A DNA stretch of 64,000 nucleotides from Roseateles terrae (GCF_014192155.1 NZ_JACHXO010000010.1:1-64000); one strand, 5' to 3'; shown: positions 17,536 to 26,441, counted from the first letter of the stretch. Notes: generated by a model not told the origin, from the letters alone. Program-made: numbers and translations.

Positions 17536-18648
17536 TCAGGGTAAAGGCAGGGTGATTCGGAAATCGGTCCGGCCCGGCTGGCTGTCACAGTCGATCATCC
17601 CCTGGTGCTGTTGGGCAATCGTCTGTGCCAGCGTCAGCCCGAGACCGGAGCCGCCATCCCTGCCCGACACCAGCGGGAAAAAGATGCGGTCCTTGATCTC
17701 CTCGGGCACGCCCGGGCCGTTATCTTCAATATGCAATTCCAATGCCAAGCGCCACCGCTGCTTGCCAATCGTCACCTGACGGGCGACCCGCGTGCGCAAA
17801 TGAATGACGGCATCGCCGGCGGCAATACGCTCATGCAGCGCCTGCGCCGCGTTCTGCACGATGTTGAGCACCGCCTGAATCAATTGCTCGCGGTCTCCGC
17901 GGAAATCAGGCAGTGAGATGTCGTAGTCCCGCTGCAGTCGCAGGCCGCGCGGATATTGCGCCTGCACCAGCGTGCGCACCCGCTCGCAGATCTCGTGGAT
18001 GTTCACATCGCCCACCACCTGCGCGCGGCGGTGCGGCGCCAGGAGGCGGTCCACCAGCGATTGCAGCCGGTCCGCCTCGTGGATGATGACTTCGGTGTAT
18101 TCCTCCAGCTCGGGCCAGAGGTCGGTGGGCTGCAGTTCCAGTGCGAGCAGCTGCGCCGCCCCGCGAATGCCGCCCAGCGGATTCTTGATTTCATGGGCGA
18201 GATTGCGGGTCAGCTCCTTGGTGGAGCGGACCTGGTCGAGGTTGCGTTCCTCGCGGTCCTGTCGGCTTTGCTGGGCGTTCTCGATCAGCTCGATCACCAG
18301 CCGCTGCGGATCATCCGTCTGGCTGACGATGACATGCACCGGCAGCGCATCGTCATGGGCCCGCGGCCCGCGGCGGATCTGCGCGTCGAAGCGGCTGCTG
18401 GAGAATTCGTTGCGGGAGACGCCTTCCAGCGCCTCAAGCAGGCGGCTGGGGTCCGGGAACCAGTCGAGCAGGTTGCTGCCCTGCACTGCCCGGCGGGGCA
18501 GGTTGAACAGAGTCTCGACGGCCGTATTGGCGAATTCGCAGATGCCGTCAGGCCGGACGACCGCCACCAGCGTGGCGAGCAGATCGAAGGCCTGGTAGGC
18601 ATGCGGCGCTACGGAAGCGGCGGAGGGAGGCGGTGTTTTGGCAGTCAT
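17536..18648 (-). CDS. ntrB: Nitrogen regulation sensor histidine kinase NtrB (NR-II)
   Basis: 370 residues. An N-terminal PAS domain (about 20-130) is followed by a dimerisation/phosphotransfer domain with the H-box NLAHEIKNPLGG and by a catalytic ATPase domain with the N-box NIVQNAAQA, G1 DNGPGVP and G2 GSGLGLTLAQ. There are no membrane segments, as expected for cytoplasmic NtrB, which is controlled by the PII protein. It phosphorylates or dephosphorylates NtrC. It sits between the DUF4124 gene and ntrC on the same strand. Confidence 0.95.
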   Translation of the reverse strand: MTAKTPPPSAASVAPHAYQAFDLLATLVAVVRPDGICEFANTAVETLFNLPRRAVQGSNLLDWFPDPSRLLEALEGVSRNEFSSSRFDAQIRRGPRAHDDALPVHVIVSQTDDPQRLVIELIENAQQSRQDREERNLDQVRSTKELTRNLAHEIKNPLGGIRGAAQLLALELQPTDLWPELEEYTEVIIHEADRLQSLVDRLLAPHRRAQVVGDVNIHEICERVRTLVQAQYPRGLRLQRDYDISLPDFRGDREQLIQAVLNIVQNAAQALHERIAAGDAVIHLRTRVARQVTIGKQRWRLALELHIEDNGPGVPEEIKDRIFFPLVSGRDGGSGLGLTLAQTIAQQHQGMIDCDSQPGRTDFRITLPLP

Positions 18649-18696
18649 CGGAGTTACCGTGCATCACCATCGATGCGGCTGCTCCGACCGACCCGC

Positions 18697-19266
18697 TCAG
18701 TTCGGAATCTTGGAGAGCTCGCGCTTGATGGCCTGGATGTCGCTTTCCTGGCGAGACACGCTGGCCTTGAGTTCCGCAACGCGTTCCACGTACTTCTGGT
18801 AGTTGCGCTCGTTGCCCTGGCGTTCCGGCTCGCCGTTGTTGTATTCCTTCTGGAGCTTGGCCAGCCGCTCTTCGGCTTCACGCAGTTCCTGCTCCAGCAC
18901 CCGGCGACGTTCGTTGTCGCGGGATTTCTGATCTTTCGGGTCCACCCGCTCATTGGGCGCTCCCGAAGCCGCCGTCGGGCTGGTGCTGCCGGCCTTGGGC
19001 TTGATCGGCGAGAAGACGGTGATGGGCGTGCCATCGATGCTGCGGCAGCCCTTGTCCTGCGCTTCCTTGGCGGACAGCGCGTCGGTGTAGAGCACCGGTG
19101 GGCCGGGGCAGCGATAGACCGTGGCCTGCGCCGACGCAGGCCCGGTCACGCCGGCCAGAGCCAGCACCATGGCCGCTGTCAGGCCCGACGCACTGATGGT
19201 CGTCGTCCCCAAGGTCCGGGGAAATGCCCCGAAAGTCCCAACCCGCTTGATTCGCATTGCTCGCAT
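18697..19266 (-). CDS. DUF4124 domain-containing exported protein
   Basis: 189 residues from the ATG at 19266 (an ATG at 19257 is also possible). A Sec signal peptide ends at GPASA-QA near residue 47. The DUF4124 domain follows (TVYRCPGPPVLYTDALS, with the typical Y-R-C and a second Cys in KGCRSID). The C-terminal half is a charged coiled coil (about 105-185). The domain is common in beta- and gammaproteobacteria and its function is unknown; it may bind envelope components. It lies between glnA and ntrB, after the glnA terminator, an arrangement often seen in Burkholderiales. Confidence 0.8.
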   Translation of the reverse strand: MRAMRIKRVGTFGAFPRTLGTTTISASGLTAAMVLALAGVTGPASAQATVYRCPGPPVLYTDALSAKEAQDKGCRSIDGTPITVFSPIKPKAGSTSPTAASGAPNERVDPKDQKSRDNERRRVLEQELREAEERLAKLQKEYNNGEPERQGNERNYQKYVERVAELKASVSRQESDIQAIKRELSKIPN

Positions 19267-19382
19267 CCAATTGACCGAAGTCGATACTCATTGTGACGCA
19301 AGCTGGGGTTTTACGGGATGGAAGCTTTGCACAGCCCTGTTGCGAGGTGTACGGTTCGGGAACTCTCCACGCGGCGGCCCAG

Positions 19383-19416
19383 AAAAAAAGGGATGACCTT
19401 GGCGGCCATCCCTTCT
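19383..19416 (-). terminator. Rho-independent terminator of glnA
   Basis: On the minus strand an 8-bp stem AAGGGATG / CATCCCTT is followed by a run of seven T residues. It lies about 30 bases after the glnA stop and separates glnA from the DUF4124-ntrB-ntrC genes, which may therefore rely on read-through or their own promoter. Confidence 0.85.
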
Positions 19417-19445
19417 TCAGTCCCGAGGGACGCATGGGCGCTCGA

Positions 19446-20864
19446 TCAGAGCGCGTAGTACATGTCGAACTCGACCGGGTGCGTGGTCATGCGGAAGCGC
19501 TGGACTTCCTGCATCTTCAGCTCGATGTAGGCATCGATGTACGCATCGGTGAACACGCCGCCCTTGGTCAGGAACGCGCGGTCCTTGTCCAGGTATTCCA
19601 GCGCCTGGTCCAGGCTGTGGCAGACGGTCGGGATCTTCGCGTCTTCTTCCGGCGGCAGGTGGTACAGGTCCTTCGTTGCGGCTTCGCCCGGATGGATCTT
19701 GTTTTCCACGCCGTCCAGACCGGCCATCAGCAGCGCTGCGAAGGCCAGATAGGGGTTGGCGGAAGGATCGGGGAAGCGCGCTTCGATGCGGCGGCCCTTC
19801 GGGTTGGCCACATACGGAATGCGGATCGAGGCCGAGCGGTTCTTGGCCGAGTAGGCCAGCTTCACCGGGGCTTCGAAACCGGGGACCAGACGCTTGTAGC
19901 TGTTGGTGCCGGGGTTGGTGATGGCGTTCAGGGCACGGGCGTGCTTGATGATGCCGCCGATGTAGTACAGCGCAAAGTCGCTCAGGCCGGCGTAGCCGTC
20001 ACCCGCGAACAGGTTCTTGCCGTCTTTCCAGACCGACTGGTGCACGTGCATGCCGGAGCCGTTGTCACCAACGATTGGCTTGGGCATGAAGGTGGCGGTC
20101 TTGCCATAGGCATGGGCCACGTTCTGGATGATGTACTTTTGCAGCTGCAGCCAGTCAGCGCGCTGCACCAGCGAGCTGAACTTGGTGCCGATTTCCATCT
20201 GGCCGGCGTTCGCCACTTCGTGGTGATGCACTTCGACCGGGATGCCCATCTGTTCCAGGATCAGGCACATTTCCGAGCGCATGTCCTGGCCGGAATCGAC
20301 CGGGGGCACCGGGAAGTAGCCGCCCTTGACGGTGGGGCGGTAGCCGCTGTTGCCGTGCTCGTATTCCTTGCCGGTGTTCCAGGCGGCTTCTTCGGATTCG
20401 ATCTTCACGAAGCAGCCCGACATGTCCACATTCCAGCGGACGCTGTCGAAGATGAAGAATTCGGGTTCCGGACCGAAGTAGGCGGTGTCGCCCAGGCCGG
20501 ACGACTTCAGATAGGCCTCGGCACGACGGGCCAGCGAACGCGGGTCGCGCTCATACGCCTTGCCGTCGGTCGGGTCGATGACGTCGCAGGTCAGGATCAG
20601 GGTCGGTTCTTCGAAGAACGGATCGATGTTGGCCGTGTTCGGGTCCGGCATCAGCAGCATGTCCGAGGCTTCGATGCCCTTCCAGCCGGCGATCGAGGAA
20701 CCGTCAAAAGCATGACCCGACGCGAACTTGTCTTCGTCGAAGGCGGACACGGGCACGGACACGTGCTGTTCTTTGCCGCGGGTGTCAGTGAAGCGGAAGT
20801 CAATGAACTTGACTTCATGCTCCTTCACCATGTTCATCACGTCGGCGACGGTCTTGGTGGCCAT
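19446..20864 (-). CDS. glnA: Glutamine synthetase, type I
   Basis: 472 residues from the ATG at 20864, which has AGGAG six bases upstream. It makes glutamine from glutamate, ammonia and ATP. Seen: the N-terminal beta-grasp with DGSSI, the metal-binding FGPEPEFF, the ATP-binding [10 protein letters not shown], glutamate-binding RIPY and [12 protein letters not shown], and the adenylylation-loop tyrosine in DLYHLPPEE near residue 400. That marks an adenylylation-regulated enzyme of the GSI-beta type. It is controlled upstream by a sigma54-type promoter and NtrC-like sites, and belongs to the same cluster as ntrB and ntrC. Confidence 0.97.
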   Translation of the reverse strand: MATKTVADVMNMVKEHEVKFIDFRFTDTRGKEQHVSVPVSAFDEDKFASGHAFDGSSIAGWKGIEASDMLLMPDPNTANIDPFFEEPTLILTCDVIDPTDGKAYERDPRSLARRAEAYLKSSGLGDTAYFGPEPEFFIFDSVRWNVDMSGCFVKIESEEAAWNTGKEYEHGNSGYRPTVKGGYFPVPPVDSGQDMRSEMCLILEQMGIPVEVHHHEVANAGQMEIGTKFSSLVQRADWLQLQKYIIQNVAHAYGKTATFMPKPIVGDNGSGMHVHQSVWKDGKNLFAGDGYAGLSDFALYYIGGIIKHARALNAITNPGTNSYKRLVPGFEAPVKLAYSAKNRSASIRIPYVANPKGRRIEARFPDPSANPYLAFAALLMAGLDGVENKIHPGEAATKDLYHLPPEEDAKIPTVCHSLDQALEYLDKDRAFLTKGGVFTDAYIDAYIELKMQEVQRFRMTTHPVEFDMYYAL

Positions 20865-20942
20865 CAATCACTCCTAGGGGGACTGGGGATAAGAAGAAAG
20901 ATTCGTCGGGCAGGACTGCGACCTGCATCCGGTGAACTATTT

Positions 20943-20958
20943 AGCAGGTTGCATGCCA
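20943..20958 (-). promoter_or_regulatory. Sigma54 (-24/-12) promoter of glnA
   Basis: Minus-strand TGGCATGCAACCTGCT matches the sigma54 consensus TGGCAC-N5-TTGCA. The invariant GG and GC are separated by exactly ten bases, with two mismatches elsewhere. Transcription would start near 20932, giving a leader of roughly 70 bases before the glnA ATG. Confidence 0.7.
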
Positions 20959-21006
20959 ACTCGGGGGTCGCCGCGCGCCACCTTCGCACATTGCCCGGCC
21001 AGGCAG

Positions 21007-21021
21007 GCGCCACCTCGGTGC
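21007..21021 (-). promoter_or_regulatory. NtrC-binding-like site upstream of glnA
   Basis: Minus-strand GCACC-GAGGT-GGCGC matches the NtrC dyad GCACC-N5-GGTGC at all but one half-site base. It lies about 50 bases upstream of the -24 element, a reasonable enhancer distance for a sigma54 activator. Confidence 0.5.
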
Positions 21022-21179
21022 ATGCCGCACCGGGCCTGGACTTGCGCCCGATCTTGCGCTGATCCTGCGGCCGGTCACCCTCGTGTGCGAAGGAGACCGT
21101 CAGGGATTCTGGCGGGGCGTTGTGACGAAAGTGAGGCACTGGGCGACCACCCGTGGGCGGCCCGTTCCAGCGCGGTGCA

Positions 21180-21989
21180 TCATCGCACCATTTCAGTGCT
21201 GATGACAGCACCAAATTGGACGACCCCCTCCCGGAGGGCGCCGTAGGCGGCGTCGAGCTGGTCGGGTGTGAGGTCGGTGCCGGCCGGCTTGACCCCCAGC
21301 TCGATGTGGCGACCCCATTGCGGATGGTCCACGCTGGGGAGCGAGAACACCTTGATGCCGGGGTGTTCGGCTTCCACCCGCTCCATCAGCGGCGTCAGCG
21401 AGGCCTCCATCGCGCCCTGGACGATCATCGACCGCTCCCGGGTGCTGACCTGCCGATGCAGGGCAGCGTACTGCTGGTCCAGCACCCATTCGATCATCGG
21501 GTGGGCCATCACCGGGAAGCCCGGCACGAAGTACACGCTGCCCACCGAGAAGCCGGGGATCTTGTTGTAGGGATTGGGAATGATGGCGGCGCCTTCCGGG
21601 AAGACGCCCATCTCCATGCGGCGCTGGGTGTCGGGATGATCCCGCTCAGGCGCGGTGCCCTGCTCCGCCGCCATCTGCTGCACCCGCTGCCAGATGAATT
21701 CCGCCGCCTCCGGATGCAGCGCCATCGGACGGGCCAGTGCCGCTGCGGCGGCCTGCCGGGTGTGGTCGTCCGGCGTGGCGCCGATGCCGCCGCAGCTGAA
21801 GACCAGATCACCGCTGTCAAACGCGGAGCGCAGCTCGCGGGTCAACTGGTCCCGGTCGTCGCCGAGGTACTTGGCCCAGGACAAGGACAGGCCCCGCGCA
21901 CTCAGCAGCTCGATCACCTTGGCCAGGTGTTTGTCCTGCCGCTTTCCGGAGAGGATTTCGTCGCCGATGATGATGAGGCCGATGTTCAT
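21180..21989 (-). CDS. CinA/MoaB-like molybdopterin-binding-domain protein
   Basis: 269 residues. The MoCF (MoaB/MogA) fold is visible: IGLIIIGDEILSGK at the N-terminus, GDLVFSCGGIGATPDD near 65-80, and NKIPGFSVGSVYFVPGFP near 145. This is the N-terminal domain of CinA (competence/damage-inducible protein A); the C-terminal deamidase domain of long CinA is missing. Short CinA-type proteins of this size are common in betaproteobacteria; a role in cofactor or nucleotide repair has been suggested for the family but is not shown. It follows the EI24 gene by 89 bases on the same strand. Confidence 0.85.
   Translation of the reverse strand: MNIGLIIIGDEILSGKRQDKHLAKVIELLSARGLSLSWAKYLGDDRDQLTRELRSAFDSGDLVFSCGGIGATPDDHTRQAAAAALARPMALHPEAAEFIWQRVQQMAAEQGTAPERDHPDTQRRMEMGVFPEGAAIIPNPYNKIPGFSVGSVYFVPGFPVMAHPMIEWVLDQQYAALHRQVSTRERSMIVQGAMEASLTPLMERVEAEHPGIKVFSLPSVDHPQWGRHIELGVKPAGTDLTPDQLDAAYGALREGVVQFGAVISTEMVR
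21185..21199. promoter_or_regulatory. Second, more distant NtrC-like site
   Basis: GCACC-ATTTC-AGTGC matches the NtrC dyad with one mismatch. It is about 230 bases upstream of the glnA -24 element and inside the last codons of the CinA-like gene. Enhancers can act at this distance, but a chance match is possible. Confidence 0.35.
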
Positions 21990-22078
21990 GAGCTGTCCTG
22001 AAGGTCAAAGAAGAGCGACGGCATGATGCCGCCGCTTTGCAGGGGTTGCTGAGGCAGGGATTTGCCCCGCGGCGCGGA

Positions 22079-23050
22079 TCAGGATCCGGGCACGCCCGGC
22101 ACGCCTGGGACGCCTGGGATGGCAGCGCCGGGGGGCCGAGTCGGCTCATCGGGCGGGAAGTCCTCCACCCGTGGCGGCGGTGTCGCATAGTTCGCCGGCA
22201 ACGCGTCCATCACATCATCGAGCGGGGTGTGCGGGGTGACGCTGTCCTCGCGCCGCATCTCCTGCAGCGCCGCCAGGGCATAGTGGGTGAACCACAGCGA
22301 ACTGAAGGCAAAGACCAGGGTGAACAGCCAGACCGCCAGCGGCAGCAGGAAGGGGCTCAGCGCGATCGCCAGCAGGCCGAGCGAGAACAGGGCTGCCGGC
22401 GCCGCACCCAGGTAACCGGTGCACAGGCCCAGCAGCAGCAGCGGCAGGCGATGCTCACGCAGCAGCCGGCGACGTTCAGGCGCCGAGGCATGGTCCGCCA
22501 GCGCGTCGAAGGTGAACACCCGGTAGCCCAGCCAGCCAAAAATCAGCGGCGGCAGGACGGCGAACAAGGGCGGAATCAGCCAGAACGGCAGCGACACCAG
22601 CAGCAGCACCAGGCACAGCACCGTGTGCCCCAGCGACCACATCAGGCTGGCCACAAACCCGCCACCGCGCTTGCGCTCCAGACCGGGGAACCGACGGCGG
22701 GCCACCAGGTTGACCAGCGAGGGTGTCATCATCAGGGCCACCAGCACCATGCTCAGCGCGGCGAGTGGCGGCAGCGTCAGGCACAGCACGATCATCGGTG
22801 CCAGCACAGCGCGCAGCGCCTGGCCACCCATGCTGTCCAGCCACTTCAGCAGCGCATCCACCAGGCTCCACGACTCCATGGTGGAGCGCACCACGGCCAC
22901 CGCGTCGCCCCAGAAGAAGTAGCCCAGCACGCCGCTGAGCGCCCCCAGCACCAGCACCGGCAGCAGGGACAGGCCAATCACCTGCGGATGCAGGCAGTAG
23001 ACCGCCGCGCGCCAGAACGAGTCGGCCACACGGCCCATCGGTTTGATCAT
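22079..23050 (-). CDS. EI24/CysZ-like integral membrane protein
   Basis: 323 residues from the ATG at 23050, whose first base overlaps the stop of the upstream desaturase gene, implying coupled translation. About five or six hydrophobic helices are visible, including VIGLSLLPVLVLGALSGVLG, APMIVLCLTLPPLAALSM and a pair near residues 215-270. This is the EI24 superfamily, which includes the sulfate transporter CysZ. The C-terminus ends in a short Gly-Val-Pro repeat encoded by 9-base tandem repeats (22089-22124). The transported substrate is unknown, and no sulfur genes are near. Confidence 0.8.
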   Translation of the reverse strand: MIKPMGRVADSFWRAAVYCLHPQVIGLSLLPVLVLGALSGVLGYFFWGDAVAVVRSTMESWSLVDALLKWLDSMGGQALRAVLAPMIVLCLTLPPLAALSMVLVALMMTPSLVNLVARRRFPGLERKRGGGFVASLMWSLGHTVLCLVLLLVSLPFWLIPPLFAVLPPLIFGWLGYRVFTFDALADHASAPERRRLLREHRLPLLLLGLCTGYLGAAPAALFSLGLLAIALSPFLLPLAVWLFTLVFAFSSLWFTHYALAALQEMRREDSVTPHTPLDDVMDALPANYATPPPRVEDFPPDEPTRPPGAAIPGVPGVPGVPGS

Positions 23051-24129
23051 CAGTCGTCCCCTCCCGTGGACAGTGGCTGAGTGTCGGCGACCTGCGGGCC
23101 GGGTCCGACCTGGGCGGTGTGGTGTTTCTGCGCCGATCCTGTGTGGCTTGTGTGATGCGGCGCACGGTCCCGTCCGAACAGGCGCCGGAGTCCCAGCCAC
23201 TGCTGGGCCCAGAAGCCCTGGCCATACTCACGGTTGCCTTCGTCCGGCAACTGGTCCCGCACGCCGGTGGGATCCCAGCGGTCCTCGAAATTGGCGGTGC
23301 GGAACATCACGTCCCAGATCGGGAACAGCACCGCGAAGTTGTGACCGCCCAGCGTGCCGGCGCCAAAGCCTTCGTGGCCGATACCGATGGAATGATGCAG
23401 CCGGTGGAAGCGCGGGCTCACCAGCAGCCGCTCACCGAAACGGCCGAAGCTCAGCCGCAGGTTGGCATGCTGCAGGTTCTCGAGCAGCTGGGAGAGGGCC
23501 ACCAGCGCCACGAACTGGCCGGGGCCGACGCCGATCAGCCGCGCCACCAGCACCACGGCGCAGTCGATCAGCAGGTCATCCAGCAGATGGTTGCGGCTGT
23601 CGGACCACATGGTCATCTGCCGCTGGCTGTGATGCAGCGAATGCAGCGACCACCACCAGTGCCACTGGTGCTGCGCCCGGTGCAGCCAGTAGTTCAGCAG
23701 GTCGAAGGCGATGAGGTAGAGGACGAAGCTGACCCAGGCGATATCGGTCACGCCAGGCCAGACGGCATCGAGCTGGAAGGTCGGGATGCCCCAAAGCCGC
23801 AGCTGCCCGGTGACCGCATCGGCGGCCGGCTCCAGGGTGAAGAACATCACCAGCCGGAACAGGCCCAGGCGCTGGATCAGCGTGTAGATCACATCCACCC
23901 GGATGGCGCGCCGGTCGGTCACCGGCTCGGCGGGGCGCCAGCGCTGCAGGCTGCCGATGACCACCAGCATCACCGCCATCTGCAGCAGCCCGACCAGCAG
24001 CCAGCCGGTGGCGTCAAAGGCGTCTTCCAGCAGATTGCCGAAGCCCATGCCGAACACCAGCGGCTGCACCACGGCCTCGAAGAGCGCCTGCTGCGCCTGT
24101 CCAAAAAGATCGGTGAACCAGTCCATCAC
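23050..24129 (-). CDS. Sterol desaturase / fatty acid hydroxylase family membrane protein
   Basis: 359 residues. Several membrane helices flank the di-iron histidine clusters of this superfamily: HRAQH, then HSLHHS, and HRLHHS near 225-230. Further histidines (NYWLH, GHNF) complete the set. The family uses a non-haem di-iron centre and oxygen to hydroxylate or desaturate lipids. Bacterial members act on sterols, ornithine lipids, hopanoids or fatty acids; which applies here cannot be read from sequence. It is coupled to the EI24 gene (1-base overlap) and follows the deacetylase gene by 24 bases. Confidence 0.85.
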   Translation of the reverse strand: MMDWFTDLFGQAQQALFEAVVQPLVFGMGFGNLLEDAFDATGWLLVGLLQMAVMLVVIGSLQRWRPAEPVTDRRAIRVDVIYTLIQRLGLFRLVMFFTLEPAADAVTGQLRLWGIPTFQLDAVWPGVTDIAWVSFVLYLIAFDLLNYWLHRAQHQWHWWWSLHSLHHSQRQMTMWSDSRNHLLDDLLIDCAVVLVARLIGVGPGQFVALVALSQLLENLQHANLRLSFGRFGERLLVSPRFHRLHHSIGIGHEGFGAGTLGGHNFAVLFPIWDVMFRTANFEDRWDPTGVRDQLPDEGNREYGQGFWAQQWLGLRRLFGRDRAPHHTSHTGSAQKHHTAQVGPGPQVADTQPLSTGGDD

Positions 24130-24153
24130 GAGAGCGGCCTCACTGCAGGTCGG

Positions 24154-25092
24154 TCAGTTGATCCGGCGCGGCCGGACCAGGGCCAGGGACTCCGGCGGCC
24201 GTCGCATCCATTGAGCATAGTCCGGATGATCGCGCAGCGGTGCGAAGCACATGCCGCGGTCCTTCAGGCCCTGCATCAGCGGCTCCAGCACCATGGGCGC
24301 CCAGGGGTCCTGGCGGGACCAGATGCCCAGGTGAGCCATCAGGATGTCGCCCGGCTTGATGCGGCGCAGCGCCTGCTCCAGCAGCGCCTGATTGGGGAAG
24401 CGGTCGCTGGGCAGTTCGTCGCCAAGGAAACCGGCCGGCTGGGCCCAGCCGACATGGCGGTACCCGCAGGCGCGCGCGGCGGCGATCAGGGCAGGCGAGG
24501 TGCGGCCGGCGGGCGCCCGGAAGATCATCGACATCGGCCGGCCGGTCATTTCGGCGAAGCGGCGGGCGGGCTGCCGCAGTTCGTCGCAGTAGTCCGCGGC
24601 GGACATCTCCACCATCTGCGGCACCTGCTCGCCGGCGGCACGACGGAAGCGGAAGCGGCCGTCCGGCAGGTCGGCCACCCAGGTGTCGTGGTACCAGGTG
24701 TGCGAGCCGAAATCATGGCCCTGCTCCGCCAGCGTCTTCCACCAGGGTGCCCACTTGTCGTCCAGCGTCTGGCCGCCGTCCTTGGTGGGCTCCTGAGCGA
24801 GGAAGAAGGTGGCCTTGGCATCAAAACGCTTGAGCGTTTCGACGATCAGCGGCGCCACGCCCATGTGACCGGTGTCGAAGGTCAGGTAGACGGGTTTGTC
24901 GCAGGGCGGGGTCGGTGCGGCCGACGGCTGGGCGCGCAGACCGGGCGCCACCAGCAGTCCCGCGAGCAGGCTCACCACCAGGCGGCGGGGCCACCCGGGG
25001 GATGGCCCGGAGGGACGCCCAAAGGCGGTCCCGCCGGGCTTGGCGGCGGGCCCGGCGTGGGGCCCGGGCGGGCGGTACTTCGGCTCAGTCAC
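24154..25092 (-). CDS. Exported polysaccharide deacetylase (NodB-homology domain)
   Basis: 312 residues. An N-terminal proline/glycine-rich stretch precedes a hydrophobic signal (LVVSLLAGLLVAPGLRA). The NodB domain shows motif 1 TFDTGH (usually TFDDGx, here with Thr in place of the second Asp), motif 2 SHTWYH with the two metal-binding His, motif 3 RAPAG, and a late LMAHLG histidine. These enzymes remove N- or O-acetyl groups from envelope or exported glycans. The Asp-to-Thr change in motif 1 keeps the first, catalytic Asp. It lies 13 bases after the YncE-like gene. Confidence 0.82.
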   Translation of the reverse strand: MTEPKYRPPGPHAGPAAKPGGTAFGRPSGPSPGWPRRLVVSLLAGLLVAPGLRAQPSAAPTPPCDKPVYLTFDTGHMGVAPLIVETLKRFDAKATFFLAQEPTKDGGQTLDDKWAPWWKTLAEQGHDFGSHTWYHDTWVADLPDGRFRFRRAAGEQVPQMVEMSAADYCDELRQPARRFAEMTGRPMSMIFRAPAGRTSPALIAAARACGYRHVGWAQPAGFLGDELPSDRFPNQALLEQALRRIKPGDILMAHLGIWSRQDPWAPMVLEPLMQGLKDRGMCFAPLRDHPDYAQWMRRPPESLALVRPRRIN

Positions 25093-25105
25093 AGTCGGCT
25101 CGCGG

Positions 25106-26329
25106 TCACTGGCGGGGCATCTGGTCCAGCGTCCACACGCCGTGCGGCGACTTGCCCACCTTCACCTGGGTGGTGATCTGCTTGGTCTGCAGATCCATCA
25201 CGGTGAGCTTGCGGGCCCAGCGGGAGGTCACCAGCAGGGTGCGGCCATCCGGCAGGATTTCCATGTCGTCCGGGCCGCCCGGCACCTTCAGCACGTCCAC
25301 CACCGACAGGCTGTCCAGCGAAATCTTGCTGATGGTGTTGGCCGCGCGGTTGCTCACCAGCACATGGCGGCGGTCGCCCAGCGCGCGGAAGGAGTGGGCA
25401 CCGTCGCCGGTGTCGATGCGCTTGACGAGCTTGGGCTGCGGCAGGCCGCCCACTTCATAGACCTCGACAAAGTGGTCGCCGGTCAGGGCCACCAGCAGGT
25501 ACTTGTCATCCGGCGTCAGGTAGACGTCGGCCGGCAGCTTGCCGACCGGCACCTTCCAGCGGACCGACAGGGTGTTCAGGTCGATCGCCATGATCTCGCT
25601 GCTGTCCTGCATGCTGGCGTAGACCACCGTGCTCCGGGTGTCGATGGACAGGTGGCTCGGCGTCTTGGGCGCCGAGAAGCGCTTGGTCAGCGCCAGTGGC
25701 TGCGCCTGGTTCTGGGGCTGCCACTTGTAGATGTCCACGTGGTCCAGGCGGTTGCCGGCCAGCACCAGCCACTTCATGTCAGGCGAGAAGCGCAGGTGAT
25801 AGGGGTCGGAGATGCCGTAAATGGTGCGCTGGACTTCGGCGGTCACCGGGTCCAGGAAGGTCAGCGAATCCCCCAGCGCATTGGCCACGACCATCGTCTT
25901 GCGGTCCGGCGTCAGGTAGAGGTGATGCGGCTCCTTGCCGGTGGGGATGCGCTTGACCTCGCGGAAGGTGCGGGGGTCGATGACGCTGATGTCCGCATCC
26001 AGGGAGTTCAGCACGAAGATCGGGCTGGTGGCGACCTTTGAAGTGGCAGCAGGGGCAGCAGGGGCAGCAGGGGCAGCGCCCGCCGACGGGCTGGTGATCG
26101 AAGGCGCGGTCGGGGTGCCAGCGGCGGCGGCCGTCGCGGCCCCCGTGCCAGCGGCCGCTGTCGTGGCGGCCGCAGTCGAGCCGGCGCCATGCGCCTGGGC
26201 GCTGTGGGTGGCATGGGTGGCTGCCGTTCGGCGGGCCAGGGCCGGCGAGGCCATCAGGAGGGAGCCAGCCACCGCAGTGGCAGTCAGAACCAGGGCAGCG
26301 GCCACGGGCCGCGCGGACGAAAACAGCAT
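25106..26329 (-). CDS. Exported YncE-like beta-propeller protein
   Basis: 407 residues from the ATG at 26329. A signal peptide (AAALVLTATAVAGSLLMASPALA) is followed by an Ala/Thr-rich linker containing a 9-base tandem repeat. About seven YVTN-type blades then follow, each with a pattern like VANALGDSLTFLDPVT, LTPDRKTMVVAN or VSNRAANTISKISL. YncE-family propellers are periplasmic and bind DNA or proteins in E. coli; their physiological role is unsettled. It appears to be the first gene of a run with the deacetylase, hydroxylase and EI24 genes. Confidence 0.82.
   Translation of the reverse strand: MLFSSARPVAAALVLTATAVAGSLLMASPALARRTAATHATHSAQAHGAGSTAAATTAAAGTGAATAAAAGTPTAPSITSPSAGAAPAAPAAPAATSKVATSPIFVLNSLDADISVIDPRTFREVKRIPTGKEPHHLYLTPDRKTMVVANALGDSLTFLDPVTAEVQRTIYGISDPYHLRFSPDMKWLVLAGNRLDHVDIYKWQPQNQAQPLALTKRFSAPKTPSHLSIDTRSTVVYASMQDSSEIMAIDLNTLSVRWKVPVGKLPADVYLTPDDKYLLVALTGDHFVEVYEVGGLPQPKLVKRIDTGDGAHSFRALGDRRHVLVSNRAANTISKISLDSLSVVDVLKVPGGPDDMEILPDGRTLLVTSRWARKLTVMDLQTKQITTQVKVGKSPHGVWTLDQMPRQ
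26045..26077. repeat. 9-bp coding tandem repeat
   Basis: About three and a half copies of a GGCAGCAGG-type unit in the linker of the YncE-like gene, encoding an Ala-Pro-Ala repeat. Because the unit is a multiple of three, copy changes only alter linker length. Confidence 0.7.
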
Positions 26330-26441
26330 CAGGAATCCTTGAGGGAGGGCCAGGCGATCGGCAAAGGTTGCCGCCAAAATTGGACAACTGCCGAACAGTT
26401 CACCGGGCGCAACTATCCGCCCATTGGCTGAGGGCGACCTG

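Larger units (their letters stand above)
20865..21179. other. glnA upstream region, no gene
   Basis: 315 bases between glnA and the CinA-like gene. It holds the glnA ribosome-binding site, the sigma54-type promoter and one NtrC-like site. No credible coding region or terminator for the upstream minus-strand operon was seen, so some read-through into glnA is possible. Confidence 0.6.

Noticed and set aside
19293..21062. 589-codon plus-strand frame opposite glnA
   Set aside because: It overlaps the complete glnA gene and its promoter region and shows no protein family signal.
21174..21189. GGTGC/GCACC inverted repeat near glnA as an NtrC site
   Set aside because: The half-sites are in the reverse order to the NtrC consensus (GCACC first, GGTGC second).
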